Source of the DNA: a virus
IMG/VR virus record: IMGVR_UViG_3300048591_000512
Location: 1 to 22,943 of that record
Length of the DNA stretch: 22,943 nt
Reading direction: 5' to 3' (one strand)
Shown here: in pieces, positions 7,697-14,667 of the stretch
Position numbering within the stretch: the first letter of the stretch is position 1
Layout: each line of letters opens with the position of its first letter
Notes under the pieces: model-generated
Database searches by the model: none
Told to the model about the DNA's origin: nothing
The model's input: only the letters and a program-made list of their open reading frames with translations
Made by a program: the position numbers and the translations under genes

Positions 7697-8371
7697 CTAT
7701 ACGCCCCACTTGTAATCAACTTGCTCATCAACTTTGTAAAACCCGGTTAACCCGCGTGGGGTGGCAAAGTGGAATGGCCGCAGCATATCCCGGCGCACAT
7801 AGTCTTTAATGACATTAGGCAACCTGCCCCAGGGCCACGCAAACCCATGCTCGCTGTTATCAACTTGCCCCATGTGTCCGTTTAAATCGTGTATAAATAT
7901 AAACCCGCCCGGTAGTACATAATCATAAAAGCGCACTAGCTCGGCAAAGCGTAGTTGTGGCTCGGTATCAAGCAAAACCAGCTTATACCGTGCATCAGGT
8001 TCAGGGTTCCACTTGGTAACGTCAGCCTCGAGGTTTCGTATCCATGGTTTAAACCCGGCTTTTTCAAATCGGCGGTCTGCCTCGCGGTAATGCTCTGGTA
8101 TAAACTCCAGCGTATCAAGCAAACCAAAGCCATTGTCCTGTAGCGCTTGGGCTATATACATGGCGCCAATGCCTTGGTGCGTGCCGGTTTCCAGCACGTT
8201 TTTAGGTTTTAACACCCTGGTCATGGCGTATAAAAACTCGCCCACCTCACACTCAACGCCAGCATCATTAAACGCGGCATATTGCCGGGCCACATCGCCA
8301 CCCGACCACAAAGACTCGGACACGGGGTCAACCCCCAGGGCTGTAACTATTTTTTTAGTAATGTCTAACAT
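7697..8371 (-). CDS. Class I SAM-dependent methyltransferase
   Basis: A 224-residue protein from the ATG at 8371 (opening MLDITKKIVTALGVDP). A GTG 15 nt upstream is possible, but GGAG stands 9 nt before this ATG. The fold is that of Methyltransf_24/CmcI-like enzymes: VLETGTHQGIGAMYIAQAL (59-77) is the SAM-binding loop, LVLLDTEP (132-139) the acidic strand, and LPGGFIFIHDLNG (153-165) motif III. Enzymes of this type often O-methylate sugars or small molecules. Placed among glycosyltransferases, it may cap or modify the phage-made glycan. The start overlaps the upstream stop by 7 nt. Confidence 0.85.
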   Translation of the reverse strand: MLDITKKIVTALGVDPVSESLWSGGDVARQYAAFNDAGVECEVGEFLYAMTRVLKPKNVLETGTHQGIGAMYIAQALQDNGFGLLDTLEFIPEHYREADRRFEKAGFKPWIRNLEADVTKWNPEPDARYKLVLLDTEPQLRFAELVRFYDYVLPGGFIFIHDLNGHMGQVDNSEHGFAWPWGRLPNVIKDYVRRDMLRPFHFATPRGLTGFYKVDEQVDYKWGV

Positions 8372-9357
8372 AAAACTTTGCTCCACTGCTCTTTAATAAA
8401 CTGCTTGCCAAATAGCTCAATAGCGGTTTGTCTGCCCGCAGCCGATATTGCCCTGGCCGCTCGCTTGTCCTTAACAAGTAAGTCAATTTTACTGCGCAAA
8501 TACTCTAAATCATCGCTCACAAAACCGTTATAACCATCCTGGATTATATCGGGTATTTCATACACCTTGCCGGCTATGTTTAGGCTGTTACCATATTTCT
8601 CGCCAACCGCCACAATCGGGCAGCCGGTCATCATGGCTTCAATAAACGATAGGGTATAGCTGGCAGGTTGGGTGCCGGTATACACATAAACCCGAGCATC
8701 GCGCATTTTTTGCTTCATGCCGTCGTATGACAAAAACCCACCATTTAACGGCCCCATTTGCTCATTTTTAGGGCCATAGACATGGGCATTAAACCCGTGC
8801 ATAAGTTGTTGGCAGGCGGTCACGTTTAAATACTCGCCCCGGTGTTTCATGTTTTGGGCAAAAGTAATAACCTCGGTGCCACCACCAGACCAGTGGTTAA
8901 ACTCGCGCTCGTCTTTATAAAACCGTATTAGGTGGTCAGCGCCTATATTACCGTCAATGTTTATTTCCCGTGGGCTATAGCGGATTACCTCCAAACCTTG
9001 TTTGCGGTATGGCGCAAGTTTAGCCTCAACCGCCGGGGTGCTTTGGCCAATACTGCGCCAAATAACCCGCTTATGCTTAATGCTTTCCCAATTCTCGGTA
9101 ATCCACTCCGGCACGTGCATAACGATAATAACGTCAAATTGCTCAACGTAGGACATGGTTAGTTTATTGCGCTCCGGCGCTGGCTGGTCATACATGGTTT
9201 GCGGTGGGTGGTAGGTTAGGGCAGGGCGGATAGGGTCGGCAGGCGCCCAAGGTAATATGTATGAGCCAAGGCTAAAATACTTAATGCCAAGCTCCTCAAA
9301 CAGTTTTAGCTCGTCATGCTCTAGTATGGAATGTGCGCTTAAGTATAGTATGGTCAT
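8365..9357 (-). CDS. GT-B glycosyltransferase
   Basis: A 330-residue protein of GT-B build. An N-terminal half with VEQFDVIIVMHVPEWI and RVIWRSIGQSTP is followed by a C-terminal half with DARVYVYTGTQPASYTLSF and IEAMMTGCPIVAVG (239-252), including Glu240 at the usual donor-binding position. The closing helices (ISAAGRQTAIELFGKQFI) are typical. The RGEG motif of its upstream neighbours is replaced by GTQPASYTLSF, so donor use may differ. It overlaps the neighbours on both sides. Specific substrate cannot be told. Confidence 0.87.
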   Translation of the reverse strand: MTILYLSAHSILEHDELKLFEELGIKYFSLGSYILPWAPADPIRPALTYHPPQTMYDQPAPERNKLTMSYVEQFDVIIVMHVPEWITENWESIKHKRVIWRSIGQSTPAVEAKLAPYRKQGLEVIRYSPREINIDGNIGADHLIRFYKDEREFNHWSGGGTEVITFAQNMKHRGEYLNVTACQQLMHGFNAHVYGPKNEQMGPLNGGFLSYDGMKQKMRDARVYVYTGTQPASYTLSFIEAMMTGCPIVAVGEKYGNSLNIAGKVYEIPDIIQDGYNGFVSDDLEYLRSKIDLLVKDKRAARAISAAGRQTAIELFGKQFIKEQWSKVLC

Positions 9358-10484
9358 GGTGTTGCCTTTGGCTCTAGTGATTTTCTAATTTCTAACAATC
9401 GTTGGTTCATTAAACCGCCCACGGTCTTGAGGTTAAACTTGTTTTTTACCACAAGTTTTCCACAATCGCCCATGGCCTTAGCTTGTTTTTGGTTTTCAAA
9501 CACCCACCGCATTGCCTTGCGTAGATCAGGTATAGACACATCGGCCCACTGTTGGTCGGGTGTATACCAGTTAGTATTGCGGTTATTGTTTACGGGTGCC
9601 ATTTTGTAGGGTAGTAGGTAGGCGTCTTGCATGTGGGTTAAATACTCATGGATACCCCCAGCGCCCGTGCTTATGATCGGGTTTCCCATTAGCAGCGCCT
9701 CCATTTGGGGTATGCCCCAGCCCTCGCCACGGTGGGGTGATACGTAGCAGTCAAAGGTGGTGTGTAGGCGGTAAATTTGGCGCCTATCCATAAGCTGCCG
9801 GTATAGGTAAATAGGGGCATAACTGCGCAGGCGCAAGCGTTTTTGCAGCTTTTTTATTTTCTGGTCAATTTCGGTTTTCTTATGTGGTTGAAAGTTATCC
9901 ACATAGGTCTTTAGGGTAAGCGATACGCCCTGGGCACCCTCAAACTCGCGCCAGTATGCCTCAAGTAGTGCGGCTGGGTTTTTGCGCTCCGTCCACTCAA
10001 ATATGCTATAAAAGCGGTAATCGCCATCGTTGGCGGTTAGGTATGGCTTAAACGGCTCCACGTTGGTGTCAATAGCCTCGGGTATTATATAAATTGGCTT
10101 AGTAACCCCAGCGGCCCGTATGGCATCGGCATTGTATTGGCTGCCCGTCCATATTTCATCGCACATTTGCGCCCCGGTGGCAAACTCGAGGGGTAGTTTG
10201 TTAGTTTCCCAAAACACGCGCCCCACGTGATATTTGCCCGGCTCTAGGTACTGCCTAATAACATTGGGGGTGGTGTGTATTATTTTTACTTGGTAGCCAA
10301 TAGGGTTGTTTTCCAAACCCCGGCCAATAGCGCCCATCGGGCCAAAATCGGCAATTTCTATGGTGTAGTGGGGTATTTCAGTGGTAACCGTTACCCCAGC
10401 CTCAACCAACGCCGCCACATCATGCCGGGCAGCCTCGCCATAACCGCTGTAGTCGCATAGTGGGCCGGTGTATTTAACTCTCAT
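9354..10484 (-). CDS. GT-B glycosyltransferase (GT4-like)
   Basis: A 376-residue enzyme with both Rossmann-like halves. The N-terminal acceptor side has YTGPLCDYSGYGEAARHDV (5-23) and a VGRVFWETNKLP segment (87-98). The donor side has SIFEWTERKNPAALLEAYWR (160-179), then SPHRGEGWGIPQMEALLMG (249-267), where Glu262 is the expected catalytic/binding acid, and GAGGIHEYL. Glycine-rich SGYGEAAR openings are common in phage and lipopolysaccharide GT4 enzymes. It starts inside the zinc-ribbon gene and overlaps the next glycosyltransferase by 4 nt (ATGA), so these are made together. Confidence 0.9.
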   Translation of the reverse strand: MRVKYTGPLCDYSGYGEAARHDVAALVEAGVTVTTEIPHYTIEIADFGPMGAIGRGLENNPIGYQVKIIHTTPNVIRQYLEPGKYHVGRVFWETNKLPLEFATGAQMCDEIWTGSQYNADAIRAAGVTKPIYIIPEAIDTNVEPFKPYLTANDGDYRFYSIFEWTERKNPAALLEAYWREFEGAQGVSLTLKTYVDNFQPHKKTEIDQKIKKLQKRLRLRSYAPIYLYRQLMDRRQIYRLHTTFDCYVSPHRGEGWGIPQMEALLMGNPIISTGAGGIHEYLTHMQDAYLLPYKMAPVNNNRNTNWYTPDQQWADVSIPDLRKAMRWVFENQKQAKAMGDCGKLVVKNKFNLKTVGGLMNQRLLEIRKSLEPKATP

Positions 10485-10665
10485 TAGCTATCCATTTGTC
10501 AGCTTCGTAATACAGGGTAGCACCGCAATTGTGGCAAATGCGTGGTTTTTTAAACACCTCCGGTGTATTAGCATAAAATGCTCTGCCGGTACACGCGTGG
10601 CAGTAAAACCGATACGCTGGCACGCTAGGCGCCTTAGTTTCCGCTTTTTTAGCTTTGGCATCCAT
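10474..10665 (-). CDS. Small zinc-ribbon protein
   Basis: A 63-residue protein with a basic, alanine-rich start (MDAKAKKAETKAP) and a four-cysteine zinc ribbon: CHAC (22-25) and CHNC (44-47), with YYEADKWI after it. A strong GGAGGTGA SD lies 6 nt upstream of the ATG. Its stop overlaps the following glycosyltransferase gene by 11 nt. Why a zinc ribbon sits among sugar enzymes is unclear; it may bind a partner protein or nucleic acid. Confidence 0.75.
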   Translation of the reverse strand: MDAKAKKAETKAPSVPAYRFYCHACTGRAFYANTPEVFKKPRICHNCGATLYYEADKWIANES

Positions 10666-10681
10666 ATACTATCACCTCCGT

Positions 10682-11893
10682 TTAGGTAAAACGCTCTAAC
10701 GGTAAAATGTTGCCCGAGCGTTGTTTTACGGGCAGCGGTTGCCGCCGTATATCATCAAGCACGGCCTTGAGCTTCCGCGCGGTTTCCTCAATAGTCCATT
10801 TTTTAACATACTCCGAGGCCCGCTTACCCATTTTACGCGATTGGCTCTCGTGTTCATAGGCAAAACGCATTTGGCGGCGCAGGTCGGCCACATCGCATAC
10901 CACCATATTGCCAACGTCCTGGCCTTTATAGCGCAAATACAAACCCGGGCAAGTGCCGCTAACCTTAACCTCATACATATAATCTTTATTAAAGTATTCA
11001 CTTATGCCATGGGCATTGGGTACAATCGCCGGCATGCCGGTGGCCATTGCCTCAAGCGGGGTAACCCCAAACCCCTCACCCCGGCTAGGAAATACAAAAC
11101 AATCGGCGTTGGTTAGTATGTTATTTAACTGCGCCTTAGTAGCCTTGCCCGTAATAACCTCAATGTTTGGGTACTGCGATTTTATAATAGGTATAGGCGT
11201 GCGGTTCAGGGTAGTTTTTAACACCAGGGTTACCGGCTCATCGCGCCTAAACTCTTGCGTAAACGCATTAAATACCTCCATAAACCCTTTGCGGGCATTA
11301 AAGGCGTTGTAGTGTAAAAAGGTAAAGTTGCGCCGTTGCGCGCGCACTGGCTTGCGCTCAACATACTTAAACGTATCAGCATCATAGCCAAGCGGCACCA
11401 CTTGTGCTGCATAGCCGGCTTTAGCAAATACACCCTGGCACCAGGCGCTAGGCACTAGGATTAAGTCGGCAGCGTCCAGGTAGTCGTGCCACTCATCAGG
11501 TATGCGGTCACTCTCAAACATGGTGTAAATAATGCGGTAAGGTGCCTCGATCTGCAAAATACCATAGGGCGCGTGAAATAGTATGGCTATGTTTTGTTTA
11601 TCGTAGTAGGTTTTAATTTGCTCACCTAGCTTAGTAAGTTGTTTTATGAGTAAGTGGCTGGCCATGCCGTACCCATCGGCACCGCCCTGGGTAACCGTGG
11701 CCATATATAACCCAAGCGCCGGGTCATTATTTGCCTGCTGTGCCCGTAGCACCTCGGCATACTTCTCGGCCTGTAGCTCTTTTACCTCATCGTCGGTAGC
11801 TTTCCTAAACCCCGGCTGCCTTAGCCAATCCTCAAACCGTTTAATATCGTCTACGGCGGTTATTTTACCCGATGGGCTGACTAAATATGGCAT
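10682..11893 (-). CDS. GT-B glycosyltransferase (GT4-like) with N-terminal extension
   Basis: A 403-residue protein. Residues about 70-395 form a GT-B glycosyltransferase: GGADGYGMASHLL near the start, YTMFESDRIPDEW (123-135), VPLGYDADTF (166-175) and the nucleotide-sugar-binding FPSRGEGFGVTPLEAMATG (268-286) with Glu281 of the EX7E-type motif. It should transfer a sugar from an activated donor; the acceptor is unknown. Residues 1-45 (MPYLVSPSGKITAVDD, then QPGFRKATDDEVKEL) are not part of the GT fold and look like a separate small domain. It opens a block of sugar enzymes after the capsid terminator and has its own promoter. Confidence 0.9.
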   Translation of the reverse strand: MPYLVSPSGKITAVDDIKRFEDWLRQPGFRKATDDEVKELQAEKYAEVLRAQQANNDPALGLYMATVTQGGADGYGMASHLLIKQLTKLGEQIKTYYDKQNIAILFHAPYGILQIEAPYRIIYTMFESDRIPDEWHDYLDAADLILVPSAWCQGVFAKAGYAAQVVPLGYDADTFKYVERKPVRAQRRNFTFLHYNAFNARKGFMEVFNAFTQEFRRDEPVTLVLKTTLNRTPIPIIKSQYPNIEVITGKATKAQLNNILTNADCFVFPSRGEGFGVTPLEAMATGMPAIVPNAHGISEYFNKDYMYEVKVSGTCPGLYLRYKGQDVGNMVVCDVADLRRQMRFAYEHESQSRKMGKRASEYVKKWTIEETARKLKAVLDDIRRQPLPVKQRSGNILPLERFT

Positions 11894-11899
11894 ACTACA

Positions 11900-11928
11900 A
11901 ATATATTACACGGGGTATAAAAACACAA
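11900..11928 (-). promoter_or_regulatory. Promoter of the glycosyltransferase block, probably leaderless
   Basis: TTGTGT (11928-11923) and TATATT (11905-11900) are separated by 17 nt. The -10 box ends 6 nt before the ATG at 11893, so transcription would start at the ATG. No SD is present. The -35 box falls inside the T-tract of the capsid terminator, a compact off/on junction. Confidence 0.5.
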
Positions 11929-11957
11929 TAGGCGGGCACCCGTTAGGGATACCCGCC
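11916..11957 (-). terminator. Intrinsic terminator after the capsid gene
   Basis: On the minus strand GGCGGGTATCC (11957-11947) pairs with GGGTGCCCGCC (11941-11931): an 11-bp stem with two G-U pairs and a CTAAC loop. A T-rich stretch follows (TATTGTGTTTTTATA), giving the standard hairpin plus U-tract. It lies 26 nt after the capsid stop codon and separates capsid from sugar-enzyme transcription. The T-tract is also part of the next promoter. Confidence 0.8.
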
Positions 11958-11982
11958 CACCGCGGCGTTATAGGTTAAATAA

Positions 11983-12900
11983 CTATACGCTCTCGACTTC
12001 AACTACTCTGCGTTGGTCTAAAATTGCAACTCCAAAGAGTAAATCTAAGGTTAACTGGTGCGCGCCAAGGTCGGCGTTGTACCAGAATAATGAGCGCAAT
12101 GATAATCCAATACGGGGGTCATTGATAACCGCACTCGACACGCCATTGCTCATTGGTTTGGGCAAAGGTCGGCTTGCTAACACCAAAGCGTTTTTGGTGT
12201 AGGCCAAGTTGTGATAGGCCACTGGCGAGCCAGAGGTTTCTACCATTTGGCTTTCGTGGGTTTCAATACCGTAGGTGCGCAGGAAGTTGCCATCAGTAAT
12301 GGTATTGCCATTACCTCGGGCATCGTACCTTGAATACTTGTCTGTGGCTAACAGTTTGTTGTAAACGGTTGGGTCAACATACAAGTATTTTTGCTCCAGC
12401 TGGGGTACTTTTTGCTCAGTAAAGTATTTACGGATGTTAAGCATTGACGTATCAATCGTGGTGGCACTGGTGCCATCAAAACTGATAGTGTTTTCAACAC
12501 TCGGGTGCAATGCGGCAAGCTCGGCCTCAACGGCTTCTGCAAGCGCAATAGCGCCATCCTCAGCATAGCGGTTTTGTGTGTCCTGGTTTTCTACCACCTT
12601 AGCAACATCATCAATGGTAATAGTAACCTCTTTGTGCTTGTTAAGAGTCACAAAAACGTCTGTACCAGTGGGATTTTGCTTGGTAAATAGTTCGCCGGCG
12701 GTTTTATCGTTAGCAACTACTGCACCCGTTTTGGGCACGCGGATAGTTGTACCAACCGTGGCGCTAGTCCAGTCACTGTCTCGTGATACGGTTTTTGCCA
12801 AGTTTAAATAGCTAGGAAATCGTTGGATTGCCTTTTGCGAAATAATCGTGGGAATAAAAACCGCGTTTTCCGTGGTTGTAAGAACATTATACGTAGGCAT
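11983..12900 (-). CDS. Major capsid protein
   Basis: A 305-residue coat protein, probably HK97-fold of the P22 gp5-like group. Its features include the opening TTTENAVFIPTIISQKAIQ, an early TVGTTIRVPKTG segment (48-59), a central KYLYVDPTVYNKLLATDKY region and a C-terminal IGLSLRSLFWYN strand with the closing DQRRVVEVESV. It has the best ribosome binding site of the window (GGAGGTGA about 9 nt before the ATG) and is followed by a strong terminator. Both fit a protein needed in hundreds of copies. Position after portal, minor head and scaffold supports the call more than motif identity does. Confidence 0.9.
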   Translation of the reverse strand: MPTYNVLTTTENAVFIPTIISQKAIQRFPSYLNLAKTVSRDSDWTSATVGTTIRVPKTGAVVANDKTAGELFTKQNPTGTDVFVTLNKHKEVTITIDDVAKVVENQDTQNRYAEDGAIALAEAVEAELAALHPSVENTISFDGTSATTIDTSMLNIRKYFTEQKVPQLEQKYLYVDPTVYNKLLATDKYSRYDARGNGNTITDGNFLRTYGIETHESQMVETSGSPVAYHNLAYTKNALVLASRPLPKPMSNGVSSAVINDPRIGLSLRSLFWYNADLGAHQLTLDLLFGVAILDQRRVVEVESV

Positions 12901-12925
12901 TTGTTTGTATCACCTCCAGTACCAT

Positions 12926-12954
12926 AAATTCGTTATTGCGTTAATAACGGTCAA
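12926..12954 (-). promoter_or_regulatory. Possible promoter and inverted repeat before the capsid gene
   Basis: TTGACC (12954-12949) could be a -35 box; the -10 region (GAATTT or AATTTA near 12925-12931) is weak. A perfect 7-bp inverted repeat, CGTTATT...AATAACG (12931-12937 and 12943-12949), occupies the spacer. It contains CGTTA-A-TAACG, which resembles the GGTTA-A-TAACC at the scaffold promoter. Downstream is the strong capsid SD (GGAGGTGA). Confidence 0.35.
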
Positions 12955-12981
12955 ATAATAGGTTCGGGGTGATGGTTGTGC

Positions 12982-13686
12982 TTACTGGCTGATTAAACCC
13001 TGCTTAAAGGCTTGTAAAATGTCCTGCTCGTTCTCAGCATAAAACACGGGGTCGCTTATTTGCTGTAGCGTAAACCTCCGGCCCACGGTGTTTCCGTCAC
13101 TGCCTGGGTTTGTCGCGTTTCCGAGTGTTTGCTGCTGGCTCTCGCCAAACAGGTATTTTTTGCCCTCTTGCATGGCTTTTATCGCTTCCTCAACGCCCAC
13201 CACATTGCCATTTTGGTCAATGCTTATAGCGCCGCGGTCAATAAGTTTGGCCACCGCCTCGGTGTCAACCGCGCCTGCCTTGGTTGCCTCAACTTGGATT
13301 TTAGAGGTAATAAGCGCCTCAGTGTATTTTGCCTCAATCGCAGCTTTTTCTGCCTCGGTTTTCTCGGCTAGTTCCTGCCACTTTTGCTGCTCTTTTAGCT
13401 TTTTACGCTCGGTTTCCTCTTGTTGTTTTTCAAGTTCGGCTGCCTTTTTGGCACGCTCGTTTAACTGCTTAAACCTTGAGTGCGTAAACAGTCTTGGGTC
13501 GTCGAAAACTTTTGAAAAGTCCTCATCGCCAATTTGTTTAGGGTCAAAGTTCGACTCACTAGCTTGCGTTTTTTGCGAGTTCGACTCGTTGCTAGTGTTG
13601 TCACTTGCTTGATTGTTAATGTTTTCGCTATTGCTGACGCCTTGCGCATTGTCGTCACCGCTAGTATTCGGTATAGGTCCTGGCAT
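12982..13686 (-). CDS. Scaffold protein
   Basis: A 234-residue protein located just before the major capsid gene. Residues 1-45 are rich in Asn, Ser and Gln and probably disordered. A long charged coiled coil runs from about 70 to 130 (HSRFKQLNERAKKAAELEKQ and onward). A C-terminal part ends in DPVFYAENEQDILQAFKQG. This is the usual build of capsid scaffolds, which organise the procapsid and leave before DNA entry. An ATG 12 nt upstream is possible, but a GGGGG SD stands 5 nt before the ATG at 13686, so I use the latter. A strong promoter lies upstream. Confidence 0.82.
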   Translation of the reverse strand: MPGPIPNTSGDDNAQGVSNSENINNQASDNTSNESNSQKTQASESNFDPKQIGDEDFSKVFDDPRLFTHSRFKQLNERAKKAAELEKQQEETERKKLKEQQKWQELAEKTEAEKAAIEAKYTEALITSKIQVEATKAGAVDTEAVAKLIDRGAISIDQNGNVVGVEEAIKAMQEGKKYLFGESQQQTLGNATNPGSDGNTVGRRFTLQQISDPVFYAENEQDILQAFKQGLISQ

Positions 13687-13737
13687 GTGTACCCCCATTT
13701 TTTACGCGGCTGGCCCGCTTGGGTTAATAACCTTATC

Positions 13738-13767
13738 ATTGTACAGGGTAAAAATCAGGCGTGTCAA
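13738..13767 (-). promoter_or_regulatory. Strong sigma70-like late promoter before scaffold and capsid
   Basis: A consensus TTGACA (13767-13762) and TACAAT (13743-13738) are separated by 18 nt on the minus strand, in the gap between minor head and scaffold genes. Transcription should begin near 13731, giving a leader of about 45 nt. A small perfect inverted repeat, GGTTA-A-TAACC (13722-13732), sits at the predicted start point and could be an operator. Confidence 0.65.
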
Positions 13768-13789
13768 TTGTTGTGGTATATATGTGTGA

Positions 13790-14659
13790 TTATTTTATTA
13801 CTTTTGTAGGTTGGTTGGGGTCATACGCCTTAGTTAGTTTAGCAAGGCGCGGCACCAGCACGTTTATGGCGTGTTTGCAGTTAGGGTGAAACAGCCCGGC
13901 AGCGGTAGCGTCCGCCACGGTGGGGTAACCCTTGGTTGCGCCGGTGGCACTTAGTATTTTACCCTCCCAAACAGCACACTCGTAGTGGTCGCTATTATGT
14001 GATGATACCTGCACTAGATCATAATTATTTTCAACTAATCGGTTGGCAATACCCCGGTTACGCGCCTCAACCATTTTAGTTCTAAACAGCATATCGGCGT
14101 AGCGATCAAGCGTCCACTTGCGCCCGCTTTTATCAACTAGGGCGGCAATGCCCTGCTCTTGTAGCTGCCCCTTTATTTGTTGCCTAACCTCACGCAATAC
14201 TTGGCTGCCCATCATGCCCTGGGCTAGTTTTTGGGTTATAGCCTCCCGGCTTATGCGCCCAAGTAATAATTGCCCGGTACGCGATACCCCGGTCATGCCC
14301 TGGGCAAACGCGGTGGCGGTTTCGTCTACCAGCCCCAAAATAGCGTCCTTGTGTATATTATTAAACCCCGTAGCCACGTTAATGGGCGCGCCGATATTAT
14401 CCAGCTGCTTAACCGCATCAGTAGCCCCCGACTTATACGCCTTGGGTATTTCTTTGTTTAGGTATTCCTGGGTTTGTTGCTCAAGCTCGGCTAGTGTAGC
14501 GTTGATTTGTGCCAGTAAACGCTGGCGGTTAGCCACGCCCCAATCAGTAGCCGTGGTTATTTCTTTTAGTATTTGCTGCTCGGCCTGTTTGTAGGTGTCT
14601 ATAAGCGCGGCAATGTTTTTCTCGTTAACATTTACCTCTTTGGGGTACATGGTGGCCAT
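13790..14659 (-). CDS. Minor head protein (Phage_min_cap2/SPP1 gp7-like)
   Basis: A 289-residue head morphogenesis protein. The N-terminal 130 residues are largely helical. The conserved C-terminal part reads DKSGRKWTLDRYADMLFRT (176-194), EARNRGIANRL, DLVQVSSHNSDHYECAVWEG (214-233) and ends with GLFHPNCKH (255-263). These are the family's conserved polar, cysteine and histidine residues. It follows the portal by 8 nt, as in many siphoviruses and Mu-like phages. No SD is visible; Met4 is an alternative start. The protein probably helps portal incorporation or DNA ejection. Confidence 0.9.
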   Translation of the reverse strand: MATMYPKEVNVNEKNIAALIDTYKQAEQQILKEITTATDWGVANRQRLLAQINATLAELEQQTQEYLNKEIPKAYKSGATDAVKQLDNIGAPINVATGFNNIHKDAILGLVDETATAFAQGMTGVSRTGQLLLGRISREAITQKLAQGMMGSQVLREVRQQIKGQLQEQGIAALVDKSGRKWTLDRYADMLFRTKMVEARNRGIANRLVENNYDLVQVSSHNSDHYECAVWEGKILSATGATKGYPTVADATAAGLFHPNCKHAINVLVPRLAKLTKAYDPNQPTKVIK

Positions 14660-14667
14660 ACATAGGG

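Noticed and set aside
7140-7697. Group I or II intron around the HNH gene
   Set aside because: Only 19 and 14 nt flank the HNH frame, too little for an intron core, and both neighbouring genes are complete apart from the one-base shift.
13088-13612. 174-residue plus-strand frame rich in Ser, Cys and Phe
   Set aside because: It is antisense to the scaffold coiled coil; its composition is the complement of Lys/Glu/Ala codons and it has no SD or promoter.
14118-14594. 158-residue plus-strand frame opposite the minor head gene
   Set aside because: Antisense shadow of a well-supported gene, Cys/Ser-rich with no recognisable domain.
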